A stretch of 64,000 nt of DNA from JBBBNV01 sp037137075 (GCF_037137075.1 NZ_JBBBNV010000016.1:39089-103088), one strand, 5' to 3'; counted from the first letter of the stretch, positions 40,271 to 49,691 are shown. Numbers and translations: made by a program. Notes: generated by a model not told the origin, from the letters alone.

Positions 40271-41356
40271 ATGCCGCGCTATGGCGGAGAAACGGGGGAA
40301 CGGGAATTGGAAAGAATACTGAAGGTAGGCTTAATCGGCTTCGGTCTGGGCGGCAAAGTGTTTCATGCCCCGATGATTACCGCGGTGCCGGGCCTGAAGC
40401 TGGCTAAGGTAGTGGAACGCCGCGGCAAATCGAGTCAGGAGCTGTACCCTGATGTGGAGGTCGTCACGTCCATTGAGGAGCTGCTGGTCGCTCCGGAAAT
40501 CGAGGTCGTCGTTGTAGCCACGCCGAGCACATATCACTACGAGGCGGCGAAAGCAGCGCTGCTGGCCGGGAAGCATGTGGTCGTAGAGAAGCCGTTTACC
40601 ACCACAACCGAGGAAGCGGGTGAGCTGATTGCCCTTGCCAGGGAAAAGGGATTGCATCTGTTTCCATATCAAAACCGGCGCTGGGACGGAGACTTTCTGA
40701 CCGTGCGCCGTATTCTGGAGCAGGGCATAATCGGCCGCCTGGTGGAGTACGAGGCCCGCTGGGACCGCTATACGCCGCAGCTCCAAAGCTCGCCGTGGAA
40801 GGAGCTGGATGCACCGGGAACCGGGCTGCTGTATGATCTGGGGGCTCATCTCATCGATCAGGCATTGTGCTTGTTCGGACGGCCTCAGACCGTTACGGGC
40901 GATCTCCGATCCTTGCGTGACGGGGGACAGGCAGTCGATTATTTTGATGTGACGCTGGGGTATGAGCATGTGAAGGTGTCGTTAAAATCCTCACGCCTGG
41001 CCCGGATTCAGGCACCGCGTTTTACGCTTCACGGCACGCTGGGCTCGTATATCAAGTATGGCATTGACCCGCAGGAGGAAATGCTGAAGCAAGGTCTGAC
41101 CCCGCTGTCGCCGGGCTGGGCTCTTGAACCGGAAGCAGGCTGGGGCATGCTGCATACGGAGAAGGAGGGGCTTGGCTTTCAAGGCAAGGTCGCGACAGTG
41201 ACCGGCGGCTACGAGCATTTTTATCAAAATGTATATGACGTCATTGTGCATGGAACGGAGCAGGCTGTGAAGGCCGAGGAAGCCCGCGACCTGATCCGGG
41301 TGGTCGAGCTTGCTTATGCCAGCCGGACATCAGGCACGAAGGTCGTCTGGAGCTAG
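40271..41356 (+). CDS. Gfo/Idh/MocA family oxidoreductase (IolW/YvaA-like)
   Basis: A 361-residue NAD(P)-dependent dehydrogenase. The Rossmann start is KVGLIGFGLGGKVFHAPMI (about 18-36), followed by the family motif VVEKPFT (EKP, near 107-113) and the catalytic-region DLGAHLIDQAL with the active-site His (near 195). The C-terminal alpha/beta domain is complete. The Gly-Leu-Gly-Gly-Lys-Val-Phe-His-Ala-Pro pattern matches scyllo-inositol dehydrogenase IolW/YvaA. ATG 40271 has AAGGTAGG 6-7 nt upstream; TTG 40307, after GGGGGAACGG, is an alternative closer to the usual family start. Confidence 0.92.
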   Translation: MPRYGGETGERELERILKVGLIGFGLGGKVFHAPMITAVPGLKLAKVVERRGKSSQELYPDVEVVTSIEELLVAPEIEVVVVATPSTYHYEAAKAALLAGKHVVVEKPFTTTTEEAGELIALAREKGLHLFPYQNRRWDGDFLTVRRILEQGIIGRLVEYEARWDRYTPQLQSSPWKELDAPGTGLLYDLGAHLIDQALCLFGRPQTVTGDLRSLRDGGQAVDYFDVTLGYEHVKVSLKSSRLARIQAPRFTLHGTLGSYIKYGIDPQEEMLKQGLTPLSPGWALEPEAGWGMLHTEKEGLGFQGKVATVTGGYEHFYQNVYDVIVHGTEQAVKAEEARDLIRVVELAYASRTSGTKVVWS

Positions 41357-41447
41357 CCGCAGGCGCACAGGGGGAAATCAGTCACCGCAGGGCAAACGCC
41401 TGCATACGATGAGACCAGATACTCTATTGCAGATGGGAGTTTGTTCC

Positions 41448-41537
41448 ATGCGGGTTCAAGCGGGTCTGGTGCTCATCCTTGTGTTGTTCGTGCTGCTTGC
41501 GCTGCTGCTCATTCTGCTCGGCGGCATCATCGTATAG
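41448..41537 (+). CDS. 29-residue hydrophobic peptide, YjcZ-like
   Basis: The frame MRVQAGLVLILVLFVLLALLL... is almost entirely Leu, Ile and Val and ends GGIIV. This resembles the YjcZ family of tiny sporulation-related membrane peptides, but the diagnostic Gly/Tyr-rich N-terminus is missing. ATG 41448 has GGGAG 10 nt upstream. A hairpin terminator follows at 41566, then spoVAC. Confidence 0.5.
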   Translation: MRVQAGLVLILVLFVLLALLLILLGGIIV

Positions 41538-41565
41538 TTTATGGAAATCCGGGGAACCGGGCTGT

Positions 41566-41604
41566 GAACAGCCATCCGCTGCGTGCGGATAGGCTGTTTT
41601 TATT
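41566..41604 (+). terminator. Terminator before spoVAC
   Basis: AACAGCCATCCGC (41568-41580) pairs with GCGGATAGGCTGTT (41585-41598), one bulged A, ending in TTTTTATTTT. Confidence 0.88.
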
Positions 41605-41648
41605 TTGGAGAAAATGAAAGCACAGCTTTAGCAGAGGAGGAAGTCACA

Positions 41649-42125
41649 TTGCCTAATAAAGATAAAATGACGACCCCGGCGCAGCAGGCGTATCAGCAGC
41701 TCGCAAAAACGAAGGAGCCGCGGCGGCCGGTGGTTTCCAACTGCGTGAAGGCTTTTGTGGTGGGAGGCATCATCTGTGTTATCGGACAGGCGATTAGCGA
41801 AGGCTTTATCCGCTGGTTCGGCTTCACGAAGGAAACGGCAGCGGCCCCGACAGTGGCTGTGCTGATTTTTATCTCGGTGGTGCTGACCTGCTTGGGGGTA
41901 TATGACAAAATGGCTCAATGGGCCGGAGCGGGAACCGCAGTGCCGGTTACCGGCTTCGCCAATTCCATGTGCTCGGCTGCCCTGGAGCACCGCAGCGAGG
42001 GGTATGTGCTCGGTGTTGGTGCCAATATGTTCAAGCTGGCCGGCTCCGTCATTGTATTCGGGGTCGTTGCCGCCTTTGTCATCGGGCTGATTATCGCTAT
42101 TTTTGGTACGGGAGGGATACACTGA
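41649..42125 (+). CDS. spoVAC: Stage V sporulation protein AC
   Basis: A 158-residue membrane protein, close to the usual 150. SpoVAC forms part of the channel that takes dipicolinic acid into the forespore and releases it at germination; Bacillus SpoVAC is mechanosensitive. Four hydrophobic segments are present, starting with VVSNCVKAFVVGGIICVIGQAIS (about 28-50), with the Gly-rich VYDKMAQWAGAGTAVPVTGFANSM motif in the middle. It starts with TTG 41649 after AGAGGAGG, 8 nt away. Its stop overlaps the spoVAD start (TGATG). A forespore sigma-G promoter is expected but I could not identify one. Confidence 0.95.
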   Translation: MPNKDKMTTPAQQAYQQLAKTKEPRRPVVSNCVKAFVVGGIICVIGQAISEGFIRWFGFTKETAAAPTVAVLIFISVVLTCLGVYDKMAQWAGAGTAVPVTGFANSMCSAALEHRSEGYVLGVGANMFKLAGSVIVFGVVAAFVIGLIIAIFGTGGIH

Positions 42126-43144
42126 TGCTGCAGGGAAAACAAACGTGGTTGTTCCGGAACAAGCCTGTGCTGACGGCGGAAGCAACGATTGTAGGCCCGG
42201 ATGAAGGTCAAGGTCCGCTAAAGGACCGCTTCGATGTGGTGCATCCCGACTTAATGCTGGATCAGGACAGCTGGGAGAAGGCCGAGAAGCTCATGATGGA
42301 GCAGGCGGCGCAGCTGGTGTTGAAGCGCTCCGGCTTGCAAAAGGAGCAAATCCAGTTTTATATCGGCGGCGATTTGCTGAATCAAATTATAAGCAACAGC
42401 TTTGCCGTAAGGAAGCTCTCGATCCCGTACATTGGTGTATTCGGGGCCTGCTCTACGTCCATGGAAAGCCTGGCGCTGGCATCCATGATTGTGGACAGCG
42501 GCGGGGCCCATCATGTGATGGCCGGCACGTGCAGCCACAACTGCACTGCTGAGAAGCAGTTCCGTTATCCGACGGAATACGGCTCCCAGAAGCCGCCGAC
42601 AGCCCAATATACAGTGACCGGCGCCGGGGCGGCCATTGTATCGGCAACCGGGGAAGGACCTGTCATTACGGCTGCAACGATCGGCAAGGTCGTGGATATG
42701 GGCATTAAGGACCCCTTTAATATGGGAGCGGCGATGGCGCCGGCGGCCGCGGACACGATCGCCATGCACTTCAAGGACACGCAGCGCGAGCCGGGCTATT
42801 ATGATTTAATCGTGACGGGGGATCTGGCTTCGGTCGGATACGCCATTAATCTGGACCTGTTGAAGCAAAAAGAGGTCGATATCTCACAGACGGAATATAA
42901 CGACTGCGGGCTAATGATTTTTGATATGGAAAAGCAAAAGCAGCTTGTTCAAGCCGGCGGCAGCGGCTGTGCCTGCTCGGCTGTCGTTACCTATGGCCAC
43001 CTGATCAAGCTGATGCGCGCCGGAGAGCTCCGCCGGATTCTCGTTGTCGCCACCGGGGCGCTGATGTCGCCGATATCGTTCCAGCAGGGGGAGAGCATTC
43101 CCAGTATTGCTCATGCTGTAGCAATTGAGAATGGGGTGAACTGA
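42125..43144 (+). CDS. spoVAD: Stage V sporulation protein AD
   Basis: A 339-residue protein with a thiolase/KAS-III-like fold (GVFGACSTSMESLALASMIVDSG near 97-119, MAGTCSHNCTAEKQFRYPTEYG). SpoVAD binds dipicolinic acid directly and is one of the two soluble SpoVA proteins on the spore inner membrane. The length equals the family norm. ATG 42125 overlaps the spoVAC stop by one base, indicating translational coupling; GGAGGG lies about 12 nt upstream. The next gene starts immediately at its stop. Confidence 0.96.
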   Translation: MLQGKQTWLFRNKPVLTAEATIVGPDEGQGPLKDRFDVVHPDLMLDQDSWEKAEKLMMEQAAQLVLKRSGLQKEQIQFYIGGDLLNQIISNSFAVRKLSIPYIGVFGACSTSMESLALASMIVDSGGAHHVMAGTCSHNCTAEKQFRYPTEYGSQKPPTAQYTVTGAGAAIVSATGEGPVITAATIGKVVDMGIKDPFNMGAAMAPAAADTIAMHFKDTQREPGYYDLIVTGDLASVGYAINLDLLKQKEVDISQTEYNDCGLMIFDMEKQKQLVQAGGSGCACSAVVTYGHLIKLMRAGELRRILVVATGALMSPISFQQGESIPSIAHAVAIENGVN

Positions 43145-43495
43145 ATGCAGTATTTGTGGGCATTTGTAGTTGGCGGGGCGATTTGTGTTATCGGCCAGAT
43201 TTTGATGGATGTATTTAAGAAAACACCGGCTCATACGATGAGCATTTTGGTTGTGAGCGGAGCGATTTTGGACGGTCTCGGCATTTATGATCCGCTGGTC
43301 AAGTTCGCCGGAGCGGGCGCCAGTGTGCCAATTACAAGCTTCGGAAACTCTCTGGTCCACGGGGCCATTAAGGAGCTGAACGAACACGGCTGGATTGGCG
43401 TCATTACCGGAATATTCCAGGTTACCAGCGCCGGGATATCGGCTGCGATTATTTTTTCCTTCATTGCGGCGTTGTTCTGCAAGCCCAGGGGCTGA
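43145..43495 (+). CDS. spoVAE: Stage V sporulation protein AE (SpoVAEb)
   Basis: A 116-residue membrane protein of SpoVAEb type, related to SpoVAC. It has the family sequence GGAICVIGQILMD (about 10-22), DGLGIYDPLVKFAGAGASVPITSFGNSLVHGA, and about four hydrophobic helices. With SpoVAC it makes the DPA channel core. The ATG at 43145 directly follows the spoVAD stop. The operon contains only C, D and Eb; no spoVAA, spoVAB, spoVAEa or spoVAF gene is present on either side. Confidence 0.94.
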   Translation: MQYLWAFVVGGAICVIGQILMDVFKKTPAHTMSILVVSGAILDGLGIYDPLVKFAGAGASVPITSFGNSLVHGAIKELNEHGWIGVITGIFQVTSAGISAAIIFSFIAALFCKPRG

Positions 43496-43613
43496 AGGAT
43501 CTGGACAATTTTACAAACAAATTCAGCGTTTTATCGTTTGTGTTCGCTCCTTCCGATACGGTAGTATAAGGGTAGAATGGCAACATTATTGTACCTGAGG
43601 AGGAGCGGCGCAA

Positions 43614-44573
43614 ATGGAAGCGGGAATGAACGAAGACATTCGGTTGCTGAATGAGCTGAGAACAAACTTGGAATCATGCATTTTTGGAAAAAGTTACGAA
43701 ATTACGCTGCTGCTTACCGCACTGCTCGCCGGAGGACATGTTCTGCTTGAGGATGTGCCCGGTACGGGAAAAACAGTGTTAGTTAAATCACTTGCCAAAT
43801 CAATCCAGGGCGTATTCCGCCGGATTCAATGTAATCCTGATCTGCTGCCTACCGATATTACCGGGGTTTCGATTTATCATCCGAAGGAAGAGACGTTTTT
43901 ATTCCGGCCCGGCCCGGTCATGGCCAACATCCTGCTTGCCGATGAAATTAACCGGGCTACGACCAAAACACAGGCTGCCTTGCTGGAGGCGATGGAGGAG
44001 CGCCATGTTACGGCGGACGGGGAGCTATATCCGCTGCCGGTGCCTTTTCTGCTTCTCGCTACGCAAAATCCGATAGATTTCGAGGGTACATATGTACTGC
44101 CGGAGGCCCAGCTGGACCGCTTCATGCTGAAGCTGAGTCTCGGCTATCCGGACCGCATGACCGAGAAGCAAATGATTTTGTCCCAGACCAGGCAGCAGCC
44201 GCTGGATAGATTGAAAGCGGTTGCGGATGTAGAAGCCATTGCCGCTCTGCAATCTCGCGTCAGAGAGGTGTATTTGGACGATTCGGTCGCTGAATATATC
44301 GTGGATGTCGTGGGGGCGACCCGCAATCACAACGCCATTTATTTAGGCGCCAGTCCCCGCGCGGCGCTTTCGCTTACCCATGCCGCCCAGGGCTATGCTT
44401 ATTTGCACCACCGCAATTATGTGATTCCCGATGATATCAAAACGCTGGCGGCGCCGGTCCTGGCCCACCGCATGGTGCTGACCTCGGAAGCACGGATGGC
44501 GGGTAACAGCGTGGAATCGGTGCTGCAGTCTGTATTCAGCCAAATCCGGGTTCCCGTGCGGTTGGAGAAATAA
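43614..44573 (+). CDS. MoxR family AAA+ ATPase (YeaC-like)
   Basis: A 319-residue AAA+ ATPase with Walker A EDVPGTGKT (about 47-55), Walker B LLADEINRA (about 108-116), sensor 1 LATQNPIDFEGTYVLPEAQLDRF and a C-terminal lid. MoxR ATPases act as chaperones in maturing partner complexes with DUF58 and transglutaminase proteins. It is the first gene of the yeaC-yeaD-yebA-like operon, ahead of the DUF58 gene by 3 nt. ATG 43614 has GGAGGAG about 10 nt upstream. Confidence 0.94.
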   Translation: MEAGMNEDIRLLNELRTNLESCIFGKSYEITLLLTALLAGGHVLLEDVPGTGKTVLVKSLAKSIQGVFRRIQCNPDLLPTDITGVSIYHPKEETFLFRPGPVMANILLADEINRATTKTQAALLEAMEERHVTADGELYPLPVPFLLLATQNPIDFEGTYVLPEAQLDRFMLKLSLGYPDRMTEKQMILSQTRQQPLDRLKAVADVEAIAALQSRVREVYLDDSVAEYIVDVVGATRNHNAIYLGASPRAALSLTHAAQGYAYLHHRNYVIPDDIKTLAAPVLAHRMVLTSEARMAGNSVESVLQSVFSQIRVPVRLEK

Positions 44574-44576
44574 GCG

Positions 44577-45857
44577 ATGATTAGCGGAGTTCGCATCGTC
44601 AGAGAACAGCGTCCGCGCCAAACCGTCCGCTTCTGGGCGGTCCTTGTGTGCTTTGTAGCGAGCACCTTATTTTTGTTGTTCCAGGGCGGCAAGCTGGCCG
44701 CGCTGGTGTTTACGGTCGTCAGCATATTGTGTGCCTATTTGCTGCTTGGCCGCTGGAGCGGGATTTCCCGGACGTCGGGAACCCGCGGCCTGCAGGATTC
44801 GCAGGGCGGTCAGGTTCAGAGCATTCAAGCCGGCGATCATGTCACGGTGCAGCTGGAAATTACGATCCCGGGATTTTGGCCGATTCCGTATGTGTTTGTC
44901 AAGGATCGGCTGGTCAGGCAGGGCGGCGGCGAAGTCCTCTTTCATACCTCTTTGGTTCCGGATTGGCGGCGGCGCGGGCAGATTAGCTACGAGACGCCGC
45001 CGCTTCTGCGGGGGATGTATTATTTTGACCGGGCGGAATGCGTGACAGAGGATGTGTTCGGCCTGTTCGAGCACAAGGGGGAGCTGGTCTTGGACAGCCC
45101 GTTCCGGGTGCAGCCGCAGCGCATCGCTATCCGGGAATGGCCTCAGCTGCAGCGTCATGCTCATGGGAGCCGGCATCATTCCTCCATGGCCACAACACAC
45201 CGGGAGACAACCCAAATAAATGGGGTGCGGGAATATATTTACGGCGATCGTCTGTCCCGGGTGCACTGGAATGCAACGGCCAAAACAGGCACATGGAAAT
45301 CCAAGGAGTTTGAAAAGGAGTCGCTGCCGCGAACTATCGTGGTGCTGGACCGGGATGAAAAGGCCTATTCGTCCAGAGAGCAATATGAGCTGGCCGTCAG
45401 CGTAGCCGCTTCGTTGTTCGAGTTCGCCGCGCAAAAGGATTGGAATATCGGGCTGCTGTCTGCGGGAAACCAGGTGTTTTCCATGGAAGCCAGACGCGGC
45501 AAGGGAATGCTGAATGAGGTGCTGCACCATCTGACCGAGGCCGAGCCGGACGGGAAGTTTGGTCTTCTGGAGGTCATGAAGGAGGAGCAGCTGCGTTTTT
45601 TCACGCCGGGCAGCTTTCTGATCGTCGTAAGTCCGCGCCAAGGACAGCCGTTGCTTCAAGCGTTTAACTGGCTCTATTACCGGCAAATAAATGCCTGTCA
45701 TTTGTGGACGCAAGCCGCAGGGCAGCAGACAGAAGGCGGAGCGGAGACGGCCGGAGAAGCCCGGTGGAGAGCGGAGCTGAACCGGCAAGGACATACCGGC
45801 TATGCCGTTCAAAGGCTGCAGGATCTTCCTGGCGTGCTAAGGGGGCGAAGCGGTTGA
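44577..45857 (+). CDS. DUF58 domain protein (YeaD-like)
   Basis: A 426-residue protein with two N-terminal transmembrane helices (about 20-36 and 40-58), an extracellular-like beta region (about 65-190) and the DUF58 core GVREYIYGDRLSRVHWNATAKTG (about 219-241) followed by a VWA-like fold (ELAVSVAASLFEFAAQKD). It is the expected partner of MoxR and the transglutaminase. GGAGAAAT precedes ATG 44577. Its stop TGA overlaps the TTG start of the next gene. Confidence 0.93.
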   Translation: MISGVRIVREQRPRQTVRFWAVLVCFVASTLFLLFQGGKLAALVFTVVSILCAYLLLGRWSGISRTSGTRGLQDSQGGQVQSIQAGDHVTVQLEITIPGFWPIPYVFVKDRLVRQGGGEVLFHTSLVPDWRRRGQISYETPPLLRGMYYFDRAECVTEDVFGLFEHKGELVLDSPFRVQPQRIAIREWPQLQRHAHGSRHHSSMATTHRETTQINGVREYIYGDRLSRVHWNATAKTGTWKSKEFEKESLPRTIVVLDRDEKAYSSREQYELAVSVAASLFEFAAQKDWNIGLLSAGNQVFSMEARRGKGMLNEVLHHLTEAEPDGKFGLLEVMKEEQLRFFTPGSFLIVVSPRQGQPLLQAFNWLYYRQINACHLWTQAAGQQTEGGAETAGEARWRAELNRQGHTGYAVQRLQDLPGVLRGRSG

Positions 45858-48121
45858 AAGAATCACGTCTATTGCAGCTGCTTCTCCAGTTACTGGCCGA
45901 TTGGCCGCAGAAGCTTACGGTTTTGCTGACCGGGTTGTTTTTATCTCAATACTTGAGCTGGATTCAGGCCGAGGCATTCTTGTTGCCTGAAACCGATGAA
46001 ATGCTGCGAATTACGCTTTGGTCGGTCATTGTGCTGCAGCTGTTCACCCGGAAGGCGCCTGCCTGGCTGAGGCTGGGGCTGCAGCTGGCCGTTGTTATCG
46101 GCATCACGACGCAGTATGCGGATTACGATGTTTCTTATTTTGAGGGACCGCTGCGGCAGGCGGGCTTATATGGCGTCGTTAAGCTGTTTCCCTGGATTTG
46201 GTTCTCAGGCGGGGCATGGCTGCTGATCTTGTTCGCTCTTTGGAGCGTCCAGTCCAAAATGCGCATTTATACGCTTATATTGGTGACGGTATTCGGATTT
46301 GCCGTAAGGGATTCCTTCAGCCTGCTAGTCTTGTGGGATGAGGTAGCCATCGTTTTGTTCTCCGGCTTGTTTCTTCTCATCCTTCAGCATCTCGGGGAAT
46401 TGAAGCGGCGCAGCCCGGACAGCTGGGTGTATTTGTCCGAATATCCGATTATGCTCGCAGGCCCGATAGTTACGATTATCGGCCTGACGATGCTGCTGGG
46501 GACGCTGGCCCCGGATATTCGTCCTATGGTGCCGGACCCGTATACCTTATGGAAAAATTACCGGGGCGAGACGTTTACGACGGGCGGCAAGGTAAGCGAG
46601 CCGATCGTTGCCGGAGAATTGCGGGTTTCTTCTTCGGGATACAGCCGCAGCGACGGCTCCTTGGGCGGCTCGTTTGATTTCGACTATGCGCCGGTGATGA
46701 ATGTCGATTCGAACTACCGCAGCTATTGGCGGGGCGAGACGAGATCGCTGTATACGGGACGCGGGTGGGAAGCAAGCGAGGCGGACAACCGTGCCGAGCT
46801 GACGCCGGTAACAGCCGGCGGCGTACTGGCCGCCGATTCCCGCATTGACCGCTCCAAGCTGAAAGCCGTAGAGGTCAAACAAACGGTTACGATGCTGCAG
46901 CCGGACCAAAGCTATCCCGTCCTGTTCGGGGCCTACCCGGTCTCTTCCGTGACCAGAAGCGGCAGCTCGGCTGCAGGGCGGCTGTCCGGACTATCCTGGA
47001 CCCCCCGTCTGGGCGAATTGCGGATAAGCGGCAGCCAGGCGTACCCGGAAACCTATGAGCTGGTATCCCAGATTCCGGTGCTGGATGAGGCCGGCCTGCG
47101 GGAGGTAAGCACCGTCTCATTGAACCCGGCACAGTGGGAGGATTATTTGCAGCTGCCTGCGAATTTGCCACAGCGTGTGCGGCAGCTGGCGCTGGACGTC
47201 TCCGGACCGGGGGAGACCATGTATGATAAGGTCAAGCTGCTGGAGAAGCATCTGGTGCTTAATTACAACTACACGAACAAGCCGGATGTCAGCAAAGGGC
47301 GCAGCAGAGACTTCGTGGACCGGTTTTTGTTTGATATCAAGGAAGGCTATTGTGACTACTATTCGACAGCCATGGTCGTCATGGTGCGATCGCTCGGCTT
47401 TCCGGCCCGTTGGGTAAAGGGCTATGCGCCGGGCACGACTCCAGCGGATGATTATGAAGCTTCAGGAATCGAACCTGCTGAATGGCTTCATTCGACTGCG
47501 GGCGGCTTGTTCACGGTGCGCAATGCGGATGCGCATTCCTGGGTTGAGGTCTATTTCCCTGGATACGGCTGGATTCCGTTCGAGCCGACAAGCGGGTTCA
47601 CACTCCCGCTGGTGACCCCTGAGGGCGAGCCGGTGCCATTGCCGGAGGTATCGGCGGAGACGGCGGCTGAACCGGAAACCGCGGCTGGTTCAACTGTGCA
47701 TACCGGCTGGGTAACCGTCAGCGCGGTGCTGGGCAGCATGGCATTGCTTGCCGCTGCGGTATGGCGCTACCGTAAGCAGCTTTACAACCGGCCGTGGATT
47801 AAGCGTTTGCTTCAAGCGGCAGATCGCTTGGGCTTCAAACTCAGACTGCCGGGGAGAATGCCTGACGGGACCAATGAACGGGTGATTGCCGAATTCAACC
47901 GTCTTATTAAATTTGCAAGGCGCAAAGGGTTTGGCCGCAGCGATCACGAGACGATTCGCGAAACCGCGGCCGGCTGGCTGGAACGCAGCGGTGGCCTGCG
48001 CGGCGATTTGGAGCAGCTGCTCGAATTGTTCGAGAAGGCGAAGTACAGTCCGGTGCAGCTGACAAGCGAGGAAGCGGAGCAGGCCATTCGAACGGTCCAG
48101 AAGCTGCGCGAGCAAATGTAG
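45854..48121 (+). CDS. Transglutaminase-like membrane protein (TgpA/YebA type)
   Basis: A 755-residue protein. Five or more transmembrane helices (about 5-230) precede an extracellular region containing a transglutaminase core with Cys500 in KEGYCDYYSTAMVVMVRSLG and His561 in NADAHSWVEVYFPGYGWIPFEPTSGF; the third position is Glu (FEPT), as is common in this subfamily. A last transmembrane helix (about 618-635) and a cytosolic DUF4129-like tail follow. It starts with TTG 45854 (overlapping the DUF58 stop as TTGA) after AAGGGGG. Members of this family act on the cell envelope; the substrate is unknown. Usually guaA follows in Bacillus, but an efflux operon follows here. Confidence 0.93.
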   Translation: MKESRLLQLLLQLLADWPQKLTVLLTGLFLSQYLSWIQAEAFLLPETDEMLRITLWSVIVLQLFTRKAPAWLRLGLQLAVVIGITTQYADYDVSYFEGPLRQAGLYGVVKLFPWIWFSGGAWLLILFALWSVQSKMRIYTLILVTVFGFAVRDSFSLLVLWDEVAIVLFSGLFLLILQHLGELKRRSPDSWVYLSEYPIMLAGPIVTIIGLTMLLGTLAPDIRPMVPDPYTLWKNYRGETFTTGGKVSEPIVAGELRVSSSGYSRSDGSLGGSFDFDYAPVMNVDSNYRSYWRGETRSLYTGRGWEASEADNRAELTPVTAGGVLAADSRIDRSKLKAVEVKQTVTMLQPDQSYPVLFGAYPVSSVTRSGSSAAGRLSGLSWTPRLGELRISGSQAYPETYELVSQIPVLDEAGLREVSTVSLNPAQWEDYLQLPANLPQRVRQLALDVSGPGETMYDKVKLLEKHLVLNYNYTNKPDVSKGRSRDFVDRFLFDIKEGYCDYYSTAMVVMVRSLGFPARWVKGYAPGTTPADDYEASGIEPAEWLHSTAGGLFTVRNADAHSWVEVYFPGYGWIPFEPTSGFTLPLVTPEGEPVPLPEVSAETAAEPETAAGSTVHTGWVTVSAVLGSMALLAAAVWRYRKQLYNRPWIKRLLQAADRLGFKLRLPGRMPDGTNERVIAEFNRLIKFARRKGFGRSDHETIRETAAGWLERSGGLRGDLEQLLELFEKAKYSPVQLTSEEAEQAIRTVQKLREQM

Positions 48122-48158
48122 TCAGCGGTGAATGAAAAAAATCTTTTTATACAACAAA

Positions 48159-48187
48159 AACGGGTTGCAATTGCAGCCGGTTTTTTG
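48159..48187 (+). terminator. Terminator of the MoxR-DUF58-transglutaminase operon
   Basis: GGTTGC (48163-48168) and GCAGCC (48173-48178) form a short stem with one G-T pair, extended by outer AAC/GTT and followed by T6. It overlaps the -35 of the next promoter. Confidence 0.7.
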
Positions 48188-48218
48188 TTATCTTATTTAT
48201 GACTGACACGTCAGTCAT
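48165..48218 (+). promoter_or_regulatory. Promoter and TetR-type operator of the RND efflux operon
   Basis: TTGCAA (48165-48170) and TATCTT (48189-48194) are 18 nt apart. Over the predicted start point lies ATGACTGACACGTCAGTCAT (48199-48218), with perfect 9-bp arms and a 2-nt centre. This length and symmetry are typical of TetR-family operators. The TetR gene is the second gene of the same operon, so autoregulation is likely. Confidence 0.8.
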
Positions 48219-48276
48219 GTTGTGAGGCATAAAGATGACAAGATAACCATGTACTGATGTGAGGGAGAGTGAAACG

Positions 48277-49530
48277 ATGTCTAATCCATACCGCAAGCTG
48301 TCAACAAGCGGCAAGATGAAGCTGTTCGGGGCACTGCTAACGGCTTCCGCCCTGGCGCTTACCGGGTGTGCCGCGCAAGGAACGGCGCCGGCAGCCGCGC
48401 AGGAGCAGCTGCTTAAGGTTGTGAAGACTACGGAGGTAGGCACCGCTTCTTGGGAAAGCGCCGCTACCCAAGTGGCTGATATATTACCGTCCTTGCAGCT
48501 GGATGTTGTGCTGAAGACTGATGGGGATGTGCTGCAGGTCGTGCGGAAAAAAGGAGATTTGGTCCGCGAAGGGGATGTTATCGCTGTACTGGACAGCGTG
48601 GATGTGCAGCGGCAGGTCGAGAAGGCGAGCTACAGCCTTCAAAGTGCCGAAGAGCAGCTGTCCAAGGCCAAAAAGGATCTCGCCGACAGCCAGAACGAGC
48701 TGTCCGGCAGCTTGACCAAGGCGCAGGATGCTCTGATGGAAGCGCAGAAGGAATATGACAAGCTGCGCAACGATTACGATGTGGGGGAGGCTACCGAGCG
48801 GCAGCTGGAGACGGCGGAGACGAACCTCAAGGCGGCCCGTATCGACATCGACACGTTGAAGCGCAAGAAGGAAACGCTGGACACCACGAACAGTGTTTCG
48901 GCGCTGGAGCTGCAGCTGAAGGCAAGTCAAATCGCTGCTGCGGACGCCGATAAGGCCCTGGAGAACTTCACGGTAAAAGCACCGGCCGATGGCCTGCTTA
49001 CGGAGATGATTGCCGAAGAGGGCATGACCCTGTCCAGGGGAACCAAAATCGGAGTGCTGCAAAAGCAGGAGAAGGTCAAGCTGAAGGCGGAGCTGACGGA
49101 TGCGGCTTACAAGGCGGTACAGGGTAAAAGCGAGCTGCCGTTTACTGTGAGCGGAAGCAATGAGACGCATACCGCCCGCATTACGTATCTGTCCCGGGTT
49201 GCGAACACCACGACCAAAACCTTCTCACTGGAGCTGGAGGCCGACAACAAGGGCGGTTCTCTTCTGCCTGGCGGACGGGTACAGCTGAACCTCACAAGCG
49301 CAAATGATCAGCAGACGGTTGCGGTTCCGTCCGCCAGTGTCATTCGAGAGAACGGGGAAGCCTACGTCTTCGTGCTGTCCGGCGACCAGGCCGAGAAGCG
49401 CAAGGTCACTATCGGGCGTACGAAGGATAACCGGTTTGAAATTACAGACGGCTTGAAAAGCGGGGAGAAGCTGATTGTCGTCGGCCAAAGCCAGCTGAAG
49501 GACGGCGAGCAGGTGAAGGCGCAGCAGTAG
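48277..49530 (+). CDS. RND efflux adaptor lipoprotein
   Basis: A 417-residue HlyD/AcrA-like adaptor. The signal peptide ends in a lipobox, LTGCA (Cys near residue 30), so it is tethered to the membrane outer face. The lipoyl halves (TDGDVLQVVRKKGDLVREGDVIAVLD and VKAPADGLLTEMIAEEGMTL) flank a coiled-coil hairpin of about residues 105-215. Barrel and membrane-proximal domains follow (VPSASVIRENGEAYVFVLSG). ATG 48277 has GAGGGAGAG 9-11 nt upstream; an upstream GTG in frame at 48259 has no ribosome site. It is the first gene of the adaptor-TetR-RND operon. Confidence 0.92.
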   Translation: MSNPYRKLSTSGKMKLFGALLTASALALTGCAAQGTAPAAAQEQLLKVVKTTEVGTASWESAATQVADILPSLQLDVVLKTDGDVLQVVRKKGDLVREGDVIAVLDSVDVQRQVEKASYSLQSAEEQLSKAKKDLADSQNELSGSLTKAQDALMEAQKEYDKLRNDYDVGEATERQLETAETNLKAARIDIDTLKRKKETLDTTNSVSALELQLKASQIAAADADKALENFTVKAPADGLLTEMIAEEGMTLSRGTKIGVLQKQEKVKLKAELTDAAYKAVQGKSELPFTVSGSNETHTARITYLSRVANTTTKTFSLELEADNKGGSLLPGGRVQLNLTSANDQQTVAVPSASVIRENGEAYVFVLSGDQAEKRKVTIGRTKDNRFEITDGLKSGEKLIVVGQSQLKDGEQVKAQQ

Positions 49531-49691
49531 GATTCGTGCGGGACTAAGCATTCTAAAAGCACAAGATGCATAGAAAATCAGCTTTGGCGCTGACGGGCTG
49601 TACATGAAGTCTGAGCCGAGGCCAAGGTGAATATATGCGGCTCCTTCGCCTAATAGCGGCTGGGCCAAGGCAAGTATGGAGGGATGAATCA

